Made by a program: the position numbers and the translations under genes | The notes under the pieces: generated by a model | The model's database searches: none | Told to the model about the DNA's origin: nothing | Seen by the model: only the letters and a program-made list of their open reading frames with translations | Part shown: piece by piece, positions 15,180 through 22,727 of the stretch | Layout: each line of letters opens with the position of its first letter | Position numbering within the stretch: position 1 is the first letter of the stretch | Source of the DNA: Hymenobacter monticola | GTDB lineage: Bacteria > Bacteroidota > Bacteroidia > Cytophagales > Hymenobacteraceae | DNA length: 64,000 bases | NCBI RefSeq assembly: GCF_022811645.1 | Contig: NZ_CP094537.1 | Coordinates: forward strand, 1-64,000 | Direction of reading: 5' to 3'

Positions 15180-15317
15180 GTGTACTGCAACTTCTCGGTA
15201 GGTTACCCACGTGTACGCCGAGGACTTATAACAGATATTCATCGCCGCCACCGGCTTTGGTACCGGCGGGGCCAAGGACGATAAGTAACGCGCCCCCGGC
15301 TTTGGCAGGGGAGGCGG
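15180..15317. other. flank of the Tn3-type element with a gene-end remnant
   Basis: After the right GTGTA duplicate, the plus strand reads a degenerate frame (VTHVYAEDL, stop, QIFIAATGFGTGGAKDDK, stop at 15285). It looks like the C-terminal end of a lost gene into which the element may have jumped. I do not recognise the gene. Confidence 0.3.
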
Positions 15318-16478
15318 TTAAAGCCGGATGCCGGCCGCAAGCCCCAGGCCCAGGAGCATCTGCCCATTGGAAAATCCCTCTATGCCCCCGTTGAAAAGGC
15401 CCCCGCTTACCGTCACGCGCACGGCGCTGATGGAGGCGGTGGCGCCAAATTCGGCGCCGTGGAAGGTGCGCTCGATGGAATTGAACACGTCCAGCAGCAG
15501 CCGCGGCTGGTGTTGAACGTCCCCAAAGAGGTGGCGCAGCGCGTAGCGGGCAAAGAGGCGTATCTGCGGCTGACTGGCCTTACTCGTGTGGTAGCCGTCA
15601 AATACGCGGTAGCTCAGCCCGACGCTGGGCGCTAGAATATTGACCGTCGTAGCCGAGTCGCGGGTGCTCCAGTTGGTGGTGGAATAGAGCAGGGTGCCGT
15701 CGATGCTGAGTTGGTGTAGTCCGTGGCCATAGGCCGCAAACGGAAGAAAGCTACAGCTTATCAACCCGGAGCTTCCATTTTGCGACAAGCCCCCAGGGGC
15801 CAGCAGCGTCTGGGCAAAGTTGCGCGAAATGTCCCGCGACGCGCGTTCTGACTTTGCGGCCCCGGCTTTGACGCCGGATGTCAAGGCGGCACCTTCCCCG
15901 AACAGGGTAAACAGCCCCGTGAAGGTGAAGGTGGGGACAAAGACGTTGCGGCGGCCCACCAGGACGGGGAGCTGCTGCTCGGTGCCATCGACTTTGCCGG
16001 TGTACGTGTACTTGCGGTAAATCGCCTTCATGCGAACGGCATCCAGCCCGATGGTGCCGGCCTTGGGGCTGGCTTGGCCGTTGCTGCCCGTGAGCTTGTT
16101 GAAGTCACCGTCGGCAATGACCTGGGGCAGCCACCAGACTAATTCTTTGTTGGTTTCCCATTCGGGTACCACACTGTCATACGCGGCCAGCAACCGCACA
16201 TCGGCGGCAATGTCCACCTGCCCGAGGGGCAAGGTCACATCCTTTGTTAAATCTTCTGTGGGCTGGATGAGAATTTTGGGGGATAGGGCCAGGAGGAGCT
16301 TTTTGTTCTGGTCCACGGGCAAGAGCCCGCGAACTAAGCTATCGCGCAGCGTTTCGCGGATGTAGGACGTTTGGAATGTGATAACCGGCTGGAGTTGGGC
16401 ACTGAACCCCTGGCTGGTTTGCCCGAAGGCGCGAGATAGTGAAAGAACGAAAAGGAAGCAGTAGAAAAGGTGTTTCAT
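15318..16478 (-). CDS. secreted, probably outer-membrane beta-barrel protein, 386 aa
   Basis: A signal peptide (MKHLFYCFLFVLSLSRAFGQ) is followed by alternating beta strands and a C-terminal part rich in Gly and aromatic or hydrophobic alternation (VGLSYRVFDGYHT, MLLGLGLAAGIRL). The terminal L after a strand is usual for outer-membrane barrels. The family is unknown. The ATG is at 16476-16478. A bidirectional hairpin (16534-16566) separates it from the next minus-strand gene. Confidence 0.6.
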   Translation of the reverse strand: MKHLFYCFLFVLSLSRAFGQTSQGFSAQLQPVITFQTSYIRETLRDSLVRGLLPVDQNKKLLLALSPKILIQPTEDLTKDVTLPLGQVDIAADVRLLAAYDSVVPEWETNKELVWWLPQVIADGDFNKLTGSNGQASPKAGTIGLDAVRMKAIYRKYTYTGKVDGTEQQLPVLVGRRNVFVPTFTFTGLFTLFGEGAALTSGVKAGAAKSERASRDISRNFAQTLLAPGGLSQNGSSGLISCSFLPFAAYGHGLHQLSIDGTLLYSTTNWSTRDSATTVNILAPSVGLSYRVFDGYHTSKASQPQIRLFARYALRHLFGDVQHQPRLLLDVFNSIERTFHGAEFGATASISAVRVTVSGGLFNGGIEGFSNGQMLLGLGLAAGIRL

Positions 16479-16533
16479 GGCAAAAGGGACTGAAGGTGAA
16501 AATATACAGGCTCTAATGTACCGGCCCCAAACG

Positions 16534-16566
16534 AAAGCGCCCCGGTCAACTGACCGAGGCGCTTTT
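16534..16566 (-). terminator. hairpin terminator
   Basis: AAAGCGCC-C-CGGTCA pairs with TGACCG-A-GGCGCTTT around a 2-base loop with one internal mismatch, with A- and T-rich ends. It sits 24 bp after the stop of the minus-strand gene at 16590-17264. Confidence 0.75.
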
Positions 16567-16589
16567 GTTTAGTGTTCAGGTGGGCGAGG

Positions 16590-17264
16590 TTACCGGCTTT
16601 GGGCCTGCTTCCTTGCAAGCATCACGCTACCCACCATCGGGGCCAGCTCAGTAGCGCAGCTAAACAAACCCAAGTCGAGCATCGTGGGCTTGGGGCCATA
16701 TATGAACTGCATTTCCTTGAACAGCTTCCCGGCCTGCTTGTAGTCGGCATCCAACCAATGGGCCATGTCTGCTACGGTCACGAGTTGGCCAGCCAACAGA
16801 AATTCTATGTTCGGACTCAGTTCTGCGAAGGGTTCCGGCTCGGGCTGCAGCCGTAGGCTTAAGTAAACCGTAGCCTCGTGCTCGGGCCAGGGTTCTGTGG
16901 TTACCCACGTATCCGCGGCCTCCGTGCCGTAGCCCTTCACCCTGGCGGCGGTGTAGGTTCCGGGGGCCGCGGTGCTGCCGGCCTGGCGGGTGGCTTCGGC
17001 CACAAGCTGCGGGCTGGTAAGGAAGTCATAGCCGGATGGGAACTGGTACGGCAAGCGGTGCTGGGCACTCAGGCGCAACTCGCCCAGCAGGTTGCGGCAA
17101 GCGCCCTGCATCCAAACGGCCTGCACCTGGCCGTTAATGCTCGAGAACTCCCGGATAGGTGCGGCCGTGTCGGCATTGCGGGTACTCATGTGGACGTAGG
17201 CACCGACGCGAAAGCCCTTCGCTGCGGCCTTAGCGCTGATTTCTTGGGGGGTTGGATAAGCCAT
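16590..17264 (-). CDS. hypothetical plasmid protein, 224 aa
   Basis: This is a soluble protein without a signal peptide; I do not recognise it. The middle (TYTAARVKGYGTEAADTWVT) resembles the small beta-domain pattern seen in the two genes at 18222-19420 (ARV.KGY), which suggests a shared SH3-like domain. The C-terminal half is helical (MAHWLDADYKQAGKLFKEMQ). It is the last of a minus-strand series that starts after the upstream module at 19631-19730. Confidence 0.5.
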   Translation of the reverse strand: MAYPTPQEISAKAAAKGFRVGAYVHMSTRNADTAAPIREFSSINGQVQAVWMQGACRNLLGELRLSAQHRLPYQFPSGYDFLTSPQLVAEATRQAGSTAAPGTYTAARVKGYGTEAADTWVTTEPWPEHEATVYLSLRLQPEPEPFAELSPNIEFLLAGQLVTVADMAHWLDADYKQAGKLFKEMQFIYGPKPTMLDLGLFSCATELAPMVGSVMLARKQAQSR

Positions 17265-17314
17265 AACAAAAGGGGGAAATGATAAGCAGGTTTTGCAATA
17301 GGAAAACGATGGTC

Positions 17315-17989
17315 CTAGGCGGCTGCCTGCACCTGCGCGGCCGTGGTGTTGGCCTCGCTCATGGGGTGGCGGGTGCCCCTGGCTCCTCCGTAGAAGTAGT
17401 ACCAGGCCGTTTTGCCGTAGTTCAGCCGGTCTTTATAGAGCGCCAGGCCGCTTACCGTGTGGGTCGTGTGGGGGCTGAAAAAATGCACCTGGTGGCCTAC
17501 CAAAAACTTAGGGGCCGGGCGCTCCTGGCGGTGACTCACGTAGGCGAGTTGGCCCACGATGCCGGCGCTGCCCCGAAACCGTACCTCGTCGAGCGGCCCG
17601 GCTTCGGCCCGCTGCTTCAGGTACTCTACTTCGCGCACCTGGTCAGCCAGGCCGACGGCTGCCGCGACCAGGGCAATGGCCTGCTCGGCGGTGTCGGCAA
17701 AGTATATCCGGTCGCCCTCTCCTGGAAGCAGCACCTCAAAATTGCCGCTTAGCACCTGCTGGGTGTGGGGGTTTACAAAGGTGAAGCCTGGCCACGTCGG
17801 GACGCTTAGCAGCTCAAACTTGCCCGCGTCGTCGCGGTGCCGCTTATCGACTTCAAGACTGAACTCGTGGCCGTTCCAAAAAATGGAGGTTACCAAGCCC
17901 TGCACGTTGGCGTAGCGAGTGCTGCGGACGGTGGCCCCGATGATGATGCGACCGGCGCTGGTTTCAATGGCGGTGAGGTTGGGTAGCAT
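17315..17989 (-). CDS. hypothetical plasmid protein, 224 aa
   Basis: The protein is alpha/beta, with several small-domain strands (IIIGATVRSTRYANVQGLVT, VSGLALYKDRLNYGKTAWYY). I prefer the ATG at 17987-17989 (MLPNL); an ATG six codons upstream lies inside a leader (GCAAAACCTC...ATC) that recurs upstream of the gene at 16590. The family is unknown. It is co-oriented with its neighbours. Confidence 0.5.
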   Translation of the reverse strand: MLPNLTAIETSAGRIIIGATVRSTRYANVQGLVTSIFWNGHEFSLEVDKRHRDDAGKFELLSVPTWPGFTFVNPHTQQVLSGNFEVLLPGEGDRIYFADTAEQAIALVAAAVGLADQVREVEYLKQRAEAGPLDEVRFRGSAGIVGQLAYVSHRQERPAPKFLVGHQVHFFSPHTTHTVSGLALYKDRLNYGKTAWYYFYGGARGTRHPMSEANTTAAQVQAAA

Positions 17990-18023
17990 GATAAAGAGGT
18001 TTTGCAATTGTAAAATGATGGGG

Positions 18024-18218
18024 CTAGGCAGCCTGCTGGTAGTAGGGCTCCTGCACCCCGGCTCGGAATGATGCGGGGCTCAGGGCGGCGCGTACTGCCT
18101 CGGCGCGAGTGGCCGCGTTGCCTGTCTGTGTCCTGGCGGCGGGGCCTTGGCCCTGGCGCAACTCCCACACCCACCGGCTGCCCTGCTGGTGGACGTGGAC
18201 ACGAAAAACCGGGAGCAT
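18024..18218 (-). CDS. small hypothetical protein, 64 aa
   Basis: The short frame begins MLPVFRVHVHQQGSRWVWEL and continues with an Ala/Arg-rich helix. It lies 3 bp downstream of the 245-aa gene's stop (18222), so it is probably translated from the same transcript. No family was recognised. Confidence 0.45.
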   Translation of the reverse strand: MLPVFRVHVHQQGSRWVWELRQGQGPAARTQTGNAATRAEAVRAALSPASFRAGVQEPYYQQAA

Positions 18219-18221
18219 CCC

Positions 18222-18959
18222 TTAGTCGCGCTGTTCGTCGGCCGGGTGCTCGGGGTACTCGCTGCTGTCATGGTTGTCGTCGGCCAGCTCGTCGCCCTGG
18301 GGCGGGTACTCCGGAATCCAGTCGTCCGCCTGCTCTGGCCCGTCCTGGCTGTGTAGCTGCTCGGCACTGGCCAGCGCCTGCTTAGCCTGCTGGGTGCGCT
18401 GCATGGCCAGCTCGACCATCTGCAAGGCATCCTGGCAATGCTGCTGCTGCTTCTCCTGGTCGTGCGGGTACGCCTGCTTGGCCTCGCGCTGCTTCGCCCG
18501 ATAATAGCGGCGGTCCTCGTCCTCGCGGGCTACGCAGATGTTGTAGTGCTCCTGGGCCTTGCCTATGGGGTCCGCTACCGGCTCAATCTCCACTACTTCG
18601 GGCACCTGGGGGGCGGCAGCTGGGCCGGGCGTGTAGGGCTCAAGCTCCCGGCCGAAAAAGTGCCCCAGCGTAACGCCGTGCTTCCGTAGGTGCTCAGGCA
18701 TCGTGTCGGGTTGGCAAAGCACCCCTAGCCAGCCCTCGGCGTGAAAATACGCCTTTACTTCGGCCGGGCCGATGCCATTCATGTAGATGTGAACGCGGGC
18801 ACCGATGGCGGGCACCTCGCCCTTGCCCGACCATTTGAGGCCGGCCGGTAAACCGGCGCGGGTGGGGAATCCTACCCACTGCGGGCACTGCTCGGGGTCG
18901 CCTACCCAATCCAGGGGGATAATTTGGGGCTGCTTGGGGGCGGGGGCTGGGGTTATCAT
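18222..18959 (-). CDS. hypothetical protein with SH3-like domain and coiled coil, 245 aa
   Basis: Residues 45-105 contain LKWSGKGEVPAIGARVHIYM and GPAEVKAYFHAEGWLGVLCQ, a small beta-domain that recurs in the next gene upstream. The second half is a long charged helix (RYYRAKQREAKQAYPHDQEK) with an acidic tail. The ATG at 18957-18959 is used; the longer frame upstream is antisense-like. The function is unknown, and the domain sharing suggests a lineage-specific plasmid family. Confidence 0.5.
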   Translation of the reverse strand: MITPAPAPKQPQIIPLDWVGDPEQCPQWVGFPTRAGLPAGLKWSGKGEVPAIGARVHIYMNGIGPAEVKAYFHAEGWLGVLCQPDTMPEHLRKHGVTLGHFFGRELEPYTPGPAAAPQVPEVVEIEPVADPIGKAQEHYNICVAREDEDRRYYRAKQREAKQAYPHDQEKQQQHCQDALQMVELAMQRTQQAKQALASAEQLHSQDGPEQADDWIPEYPPQGDELADDNHDSSEYPEHPADEQRD

Positions 18960-19000
18960 AGCGAAGGGAAAAAGGAAGTGGTGAGAAGATGGGCCGGGGG

Positions 19001-19420
19001 CTAGGCGGCAAGGGTCAACTGGCTGCCGAATACCACTCCGGCGCGGGGGGTGATGCGCTTCCTGCGGCTGGCGGTCTTGGCGTGGTGGGTGGTTTCGGTG
19101 ACTAGGCCCAAAAAGCCAGCAGCGTGGGTGTAGCCCTTCACCTCGGCCCGCTCCTGGTGTCCGTCGCGGTTCACCGTTACCGTAGCTCCGATGGCGGGCA
19201 CCGGGGCTTGATTCGACCAATGCAGGCCACCGGGCAGCATGGTTAAGCGGGGCGCGGGCTCAAACTCGGGCGTGGGGTTCGTCAGCTGCTCAAGGGCATC
19301 CTGGCGGGCCTGCCAAGCTTCCTCGCGGGCCTGGGCCTTGGCGGCACTGGCGGCACGAATAACGGCCAAACGGGCGGCGGGAATGCGACGGGCGGGGCGA
19401 AAGGTTTGGGCGGTTTTCAT
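19001..19420 (-). CDS. hypothetical protein with SH3-like domain, 139 aa
   Basis: A basic helical N-terminus (ARLAVIRAASAAKAQAREEA) is followed by the same beta-domain as in the gene downstream (PVPAIGATVTVNRDGH, AEVKGYTHAAGFLGLVTET, ending GVVFGSQLTL). The two genes are therefore paralogues in part. The ATG is at 19418-19420, 35 bp after the small gene at 19456-19593. Confidence 0.5.
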   Translation of the reverse strand: MKTAQTFRPARRIPAARLAVIRAASAAKAQAREEAWQARQDALEQLTNPTPEFEPAPRLTMLPGGLHWSNQAPVPAIGATVTVNRDGHQERAEVKGYTHAAGFLGLVTETTHHAKTASRRKRITPRAGVVFGSQLTLAA

Positions 19421-19455
19421 AAGATATAAGCTGCTGGTGTGGGGCGAAAAAGAGG

Positions 19456-19593
19456 TTAGAACCAAGGGTTAGCTTCCCACTGTGCGACTGCGGCGGCGCT
19501 GGCTGGGGTCACGGTCTGGTTGGCTTCGTCGGCTGGGTCGTAACGGTCAGCGGCGACTTCTCCGGGGGCTAAATCAAAAGCTTCGTTAAGCAT
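19456..19593 (-). CDS. small acidic protein, 45 aa
   Basis: This short gene starts at ATG 19591-19593 as the first frame after the conserved module at 19631-19730. It encodes an acidic peptide (LNEAFDLAPGEVAADRYDPA, ending QWEANPWF). Its place as the leading gene of the 16590-19593 run supports translation. The function is unknown. Confidence 0.5.
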   Translation of the reverse strand: MLNEAFDLAPGEVAADRYDPADEANQTVTPASAAAVAQWEANPWF

Positions 19594-19630
19594 GGCTAAA
19601 TGACTGTTTCTTTGTTCGTTGCTTATAATA

Positions 19631-19730
19631 TATTAAACGAAAAGCGGCCCCTTTAAGTTGCCTTTTTAGCAATAGTAATCCTATTATTTTAGCAATAATT
19701 GGCACAGTGTTGGTATTTTCCCCTCTTGTT
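19631..19730 (-). promoter_or_regulatory. conserved upstream module, copy B
   Basis: This is the second copy of the roughly 100-bp AT-rich module (see 5278-5376), with the shared TATTGCTA, TTGCC...AGCAA and CAAGAGGG features on the minus strand. It lies directly upstream of the 45-aa gene and its minus-strand followers. Confidence 0.55.
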
Positions 19731-19804
19731 AATATTGAGGCTCTATATGCATAAAAAAGCCCTTCCTGTAGCGGGAGAGGGATTTTCATTTTGTCGCGGC
19801 CCTG

Positions 19805-19830
19805 GGCCGGCCGGGTGGTTCCGGCCGGCC
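19805..19830 (-). terminator. GC hairpin after ardC
   Basis: GGCCGGCCGG (19805-19814) and CCGGCCGGCC (19821-19830) form a perfect 10-bp stem around a 6-base loop, 15 bp after the ardC stop on the minus strand. Confidence 0.65.
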
Positions 19831-19844
19831 TGTTGGCCCCTCCC

Positions 19845-20741
19845 CTACTCGCTGTCGGCCTCGCTGGCTTCGTAGCTGGGCACAATACCTAGAATGTGGT
19901 TAAGGGCTTTCTGTGCTTGGCTGGCGGCCGATATAATCAACGTCTTATCGTTGCGTAGGGCCTGCAACCAGCTTTCTATATAGGCGGCGGTGTTATTCTC
20001 GGTCACGCTCAGGTCGAGTCCTGCGGTGTTGCTCAGGAATGCGGCTCCCAATTCGGCCACCAGTTCTTCCTTGGCATAGGTCGGGCTACCAAAAGAAGCT
20101 TTTTCGGTCAGCGTCGCCCGGTCGAGGCGCTTGCTGTGGCCGGTGCTGTGGACCAGCTCGTGAAAGGTGGTAAGGTAATAATCCTCGGCTGTGTGAAAGG
20201 TGCTGGCCTCGGGCATCGTCACGGTGTCGGTGCTCGTGCGGTAGTACGCTTCGCTGCCTTTATGCTGAATGCGGGGGCCACCGGCATATCCGGCAATTAT
20301 CTGCTCTGCGGCCTGCTGGGGAGTGTGCTCCCTGCTGGGCAGTTCGGGGAAGTTCCATGCTACTCCGTCAATCTGCGCGACATTAAAGACGGTGGAATAC
20401 TGCAGGAAAGCTACTTTCTTCTCCTTGCCTTTGGCGTCTTCTTTCTTGCTCACCTTCCAGAAAACGACGGGCATGCCCTTCTCACCTCGGCGCACCTGCC
20501 CGCCTAATTCCTGGGCCTGCTTATAGGTCAGGTAGTACGGCTGCTCGTAGTCTAGCATTCCAAGCAAAAGGGCATTAACGCCGGTATATACGTGCTTGCT
20601 GCGGTAGTTTCTCGGCGCGCCGTGGGCCGCGTTCCACGGCTTTTTCCACGGCGTAACACCGTTTTCCAGGGCCAAAATAATGCGGTTCGTGATAATCTCC
20701 TGAACGTCGGTGCGGGGGGCGAAGGTGGTTGCAGCTTTCAT
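19845..20741 (-). CDS. ardC: ArdC-type antirestriction protein
   Basis: The 298-residue protein has the ArdC layout. An N-terminal ssDNA-binding domain occupies residues 10-130 (WKKPWNAAHGAPRNYRSKHV, YTGVNALLL, RRGEKGMPVVFW). A zincin-type metallopeptidase domain follows with HELVHSTGH (H194, E195, H198) and a downstream glutamate region (EELVAELGAAF). ArdC proteins enter or act in the recipient to protect incoming single-stranded plasmid DNA from restriction. The stop is followed by a GC hairpin. It is co-oriented with the small gene upstream (20772-21047) and the conserved module copy C. Confidence 0.9.
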   Translation of the reverse strand: MKAATTFAPRTDVQEIITNRIILALENGVTPWKKPWNAAHGAPRNYRSKHVYTGVNALLLGMLDYEQPYYLTYKQAQELGGQVRRGEKGMPVVFWKVSKKEDAKGKEKKVAFLQYSTVFNVAQIDGVAWNFPELPSREHTPQQAAEQIIAGYAGGPRIQHKGSEAYYRTSTDTVTMPEASTFHTAEDYYLTTFHELVHSTGHSKRLDRATLTEKASFGSPTYAKEELVAELGAAFLSNTAGLDLSVTENNTAAYIESWLQALRNDKTLIISAASQAQKALNHILGIVPSYEASEADSE

Positions 20742-20771
20742 GTCGAAGGGATTAAGGGGTGAGGTTGCGGG

Positions 20772-21047
20772 TTAATAGTTGTACTCAGGATGGGCAGGCG
20801 GCCCGGGCTGCTCCTGCTCTGCTTTCAGCTTTGCATCTTCCCATGCTTCGCTTTCGGCAATGGCCAGGGCTTTCCACTTCATCAGTTGGGCCGCGTCGGT
20901 GCTAGTGCTAATCAGGACCTCGGCTTTCTGGCGGCGCTCCTTGGTAAATGCGGGGTGGTTCAGGACTTGCCGAAGGTTGCGGCGGGCCGATGACACCATG
21001 AGCATATATCCGGAAGAAAGAACGGGGGCGGCGACGGTCGTTTCCAT
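20772..21047 (-). CDS. small helical hypothetical protein, 91 aa, upstream of ardC
   Basis: This is a helical, charged protein (RNLRQVLNHPAFTKERRQKA, EAWEDAKLKAEQEQ) with a proline-rich end. I use the ATG at 21045-21047; an ATG at 21095 would add 16 residues in the upstream module region. It lies 30 bp upstream of ardC and is likely co-transcribed with it. The family is unknown. Confidence 0.5.
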   Translation of the reverse strand: METTVAAPVLSSGYMLMVSSARRNLRQVLNHPAFTKERRQKAEVLISTSTDAAQLMKWKALAIAESEAWEDAKLKAEQEQPGPPAHPEYNY

Positions 21048-21083
21048 GAATAATAGCCTGTTTGTTTGCTTGTTACTTATAGT

Positions 21084-21184
21084 ATTTAAACGCAAAAGCC
21101 TTGCTTAATGTTGCCTTTTAAGCAATAATAATCTTATTATTTTGGCAATAAATTGGCATGCTTTTGGTATTTTTCCCTCTTGTT
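21084..21184 (-). promoter_or_regulatory. conserved upstream module, copy C
   Basis: This is the third copy of the AT-rich upstream module (see 5278-5376), here driving the 91-aa gene and ardC. On the minus strand it has TATTGCCA, ATTATTGCTT and GGCAAC at the same spacing as in the other copies. ArdC is the only recognised product behind such a module, which hints that the module serves early, anti-defence or establishment genes. Confidence 0.55.
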
Positions 21185-21266
21185 CTCCTTTGCAATTGAT
21201 GATAGGTAGCACCCGGCCAGGGTCGAGTAGCTATTTACCTGCTGCTGCTACCACCCCGGGGCATAA

Positions 21267-21311
21267 GCAATACTGCAGGCGCGTAGCGCGGCGTAGCACC
21301 AGCAGTATTGC
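21267..21311. repeat. 10-bp inverted repeat
   Basis: GCAATACTGC (21267-21276) and GCAGTATTGC (21302-21311) pair perfectly around 25 bases. It lies in the non-coding stretch between copy C and the second 88-bp repeat. Its role is unknown. Confidence 0.45.
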
Positions 21312-21334
21312 AGGGCGGTTATTCCTTTGGTTCG

Positions 21335-21422
21335 CGGTAGGGATGGGAAGGGAGCGACCAGCGGGAGCTGTCCGTCAGGACCGGAGCGCAGCGCAGCCCT
21401 GGACAGCCCGGCCATCCGCCCA
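21335..21422. repeat. 88-bp exact repeat, copy 2
   Basis: Identical to 9080-9167 over 88 bp, in the same orientation. Its upstream and downstream sequences differ from those of copy 1, so the 88 bp are the whole repeat unit. Confidence 0.75.
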
Positions 21423-21710
21423 TTTAATAGGTCTTGGGGTAGCCTGACGGTTGGAACGCACCACAATAAATAGCGCATTTGTTCACTAAAAACAGTGTTT
21501 TTGATACCGCCATAGCACTATCATGTGGAAACAACCCTTTCCCAAGGAGAATTTTAAAAATTATTTCGTACATTTGGGTCATTAATCCTTCGCACGCCAC
21601 TGATTCAAGCGCATCTGCGAAGCTATTTTTACCGACATCACGGCGCCTCTGGCTTAATTGCTAGGGGCGTTGCTGTTTCTTAACGTTTGACAACTGCCGC
21701 CTCTCGCTGC
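21423..21710 (+). other. non-coding leader of the abi gene (candidate structured RNA)
   Basis: These 288 bp contain no credible frame. Visible elements are AAAAAC/GTTTTT (near 21488-21502), a 7-bp inverted repeat CTTCGCA/TGCGAAG (21588-21594, 21616-21622), and CGCCTC pairing with GGGGCG further on. AbiF-type genes are known to be preceded by a conserved structured RNA; whether this is one needs a covariance search. Confidence 0.3.
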
Positions 21711-22613
21711 ATGAACTACTACACGAAGCAGCCACAAACAAGCGCGGCGCTCATCCAGCTACTCCTGAGCCGGGGCCTGCTGATTCCGGACCATGCCCGG
21801 GCCATTAAGTACTTGGAGAGCATCGGGTACTACCGCCTTAGCGGCTACATGTACCCCTTGCAGGTGCCCGGCAAGTTGCACCACTTTGTGGCAGGCATAA
21901 GCTTCGATGATGTTGTGTCCATGTACAAATTCGATAAGCGACTGCGTGCTATCGTTATGGAGTATATGGAACGCATTGAAGTAGCCTTGCGAGCCAAATT
22001 GACTAACTCTTATAGCGCGGTCCACGGCTTCTTTTGGTACGCCGATGCTTCCTTATTCAGCGATAAATCGACGGCAGCCGCTATCCTCTATGGCATTCAG
22101 GAAGACTTTAAGCTACCCAAAGACCAGTTTCTGAGGGCGTTTAAAAACAATTACCCTGGGGAGCCGCTTCCGCCGTCGCAGATGGCGTTAGAAACTTTGT
22201 CGCTGGGTGAGCTGGCCCGCTTGTACAAGGCGCTCACCACCGACCCGATAAAATTGCAAATCGCCTCGGATTTCCGCGTAGCTGCTTCCTCGCTGGAGAC
22301 TTGGTTTGTTTGGTTAACCAATGTGCGCAATGTGTGCGCGCACCACTCCCGACTCTGGAACCGAAACATGTCCGCGTTGCGCCCGCACATGCCTTCGCGC
22401 AAGGCCTACAAGTTCGCGGTGCCCATGCCCGATGATGCCAACACGAATATGTACGGCGTCGTGGCGCTCATGCACCGGCTGCTGAAGTCCTTCAATCCGA
22501 ACAACACTTTTGCCCGCCAGGTCGAGGCATTGATTCAGCTCCATGGGGTGGACGCGACGCTTATGGGATTCCCGCCAGCTTGGCAAACCGCTGCGGTTTG
22601 GCATCACGAATAA
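21711..22613 (+). CDS. Abi_2-family (AbiD/AbiF-like) abortive infection protein
   Basis: The 300-residue protein has the Abi_2 pattern. The N-terminal helices include YYTKQPQTSAALIQLLLSRG and AIKYLESIGYYRLSGYMYPL, the middle has KFDKRLRAIVMEYMERIEVA, and a HEPN RX4H motif appears as RNVCAHHSRLWNR (R206, H211). HEPN proteins are usually RNases, and AbiD/AbiF proteins stop phage growth by abortive infection. The ATG at 21711 is chosen over an upstream TTG (21687). It is a single gene with a long non-coding leader; the next gene encodes the tandem-repeat protein. Confidence 0.88.
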   Translation: MNYYTKQPQTSAALIQLLLSRGLLIPDHARAIKYLESIGYYRLSGYMYPLQVPGKLHHFVAGISFDDVVSMYKFDKRLRAIVMEYMERIEVALRAKLTNSYSAVHGFFWYADASLFSDKSTAAAILYGIQEDFKLPKDQFLRAFKNNYPGEPLPPSQMALETLSLGELARLYKALTTDPIKLQIASDFRVAASSLETWFVWLTNVRNVCAHHSRLWNRNMSALRPHMPSRKAYKFAVPMPDDANTNMYGVVALMHRLLKSFNPNNTFARQVEALIQLHGVDATLMGFPPAWQTAAVWHHE

Positions 22614-22727
22614 GGTAAAACGGTGATGCAAAACACGGACATTTTGTGAGGCACTGGCCTGGTAAAACCTGTATCTATTAGCAATTCTAAGTAGTAACTT
22701 GGGCTTCTCATTAACCCATTCCTACAC

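Noticed and set aside
21436..21473. A further Tn3-type end starting GGGGTAGC with GGAAC at the right distance
   Set aside because: Only the first 8 bp and the GGAAC block agree; no TnpA remnant, partner end or target duplication supports it.
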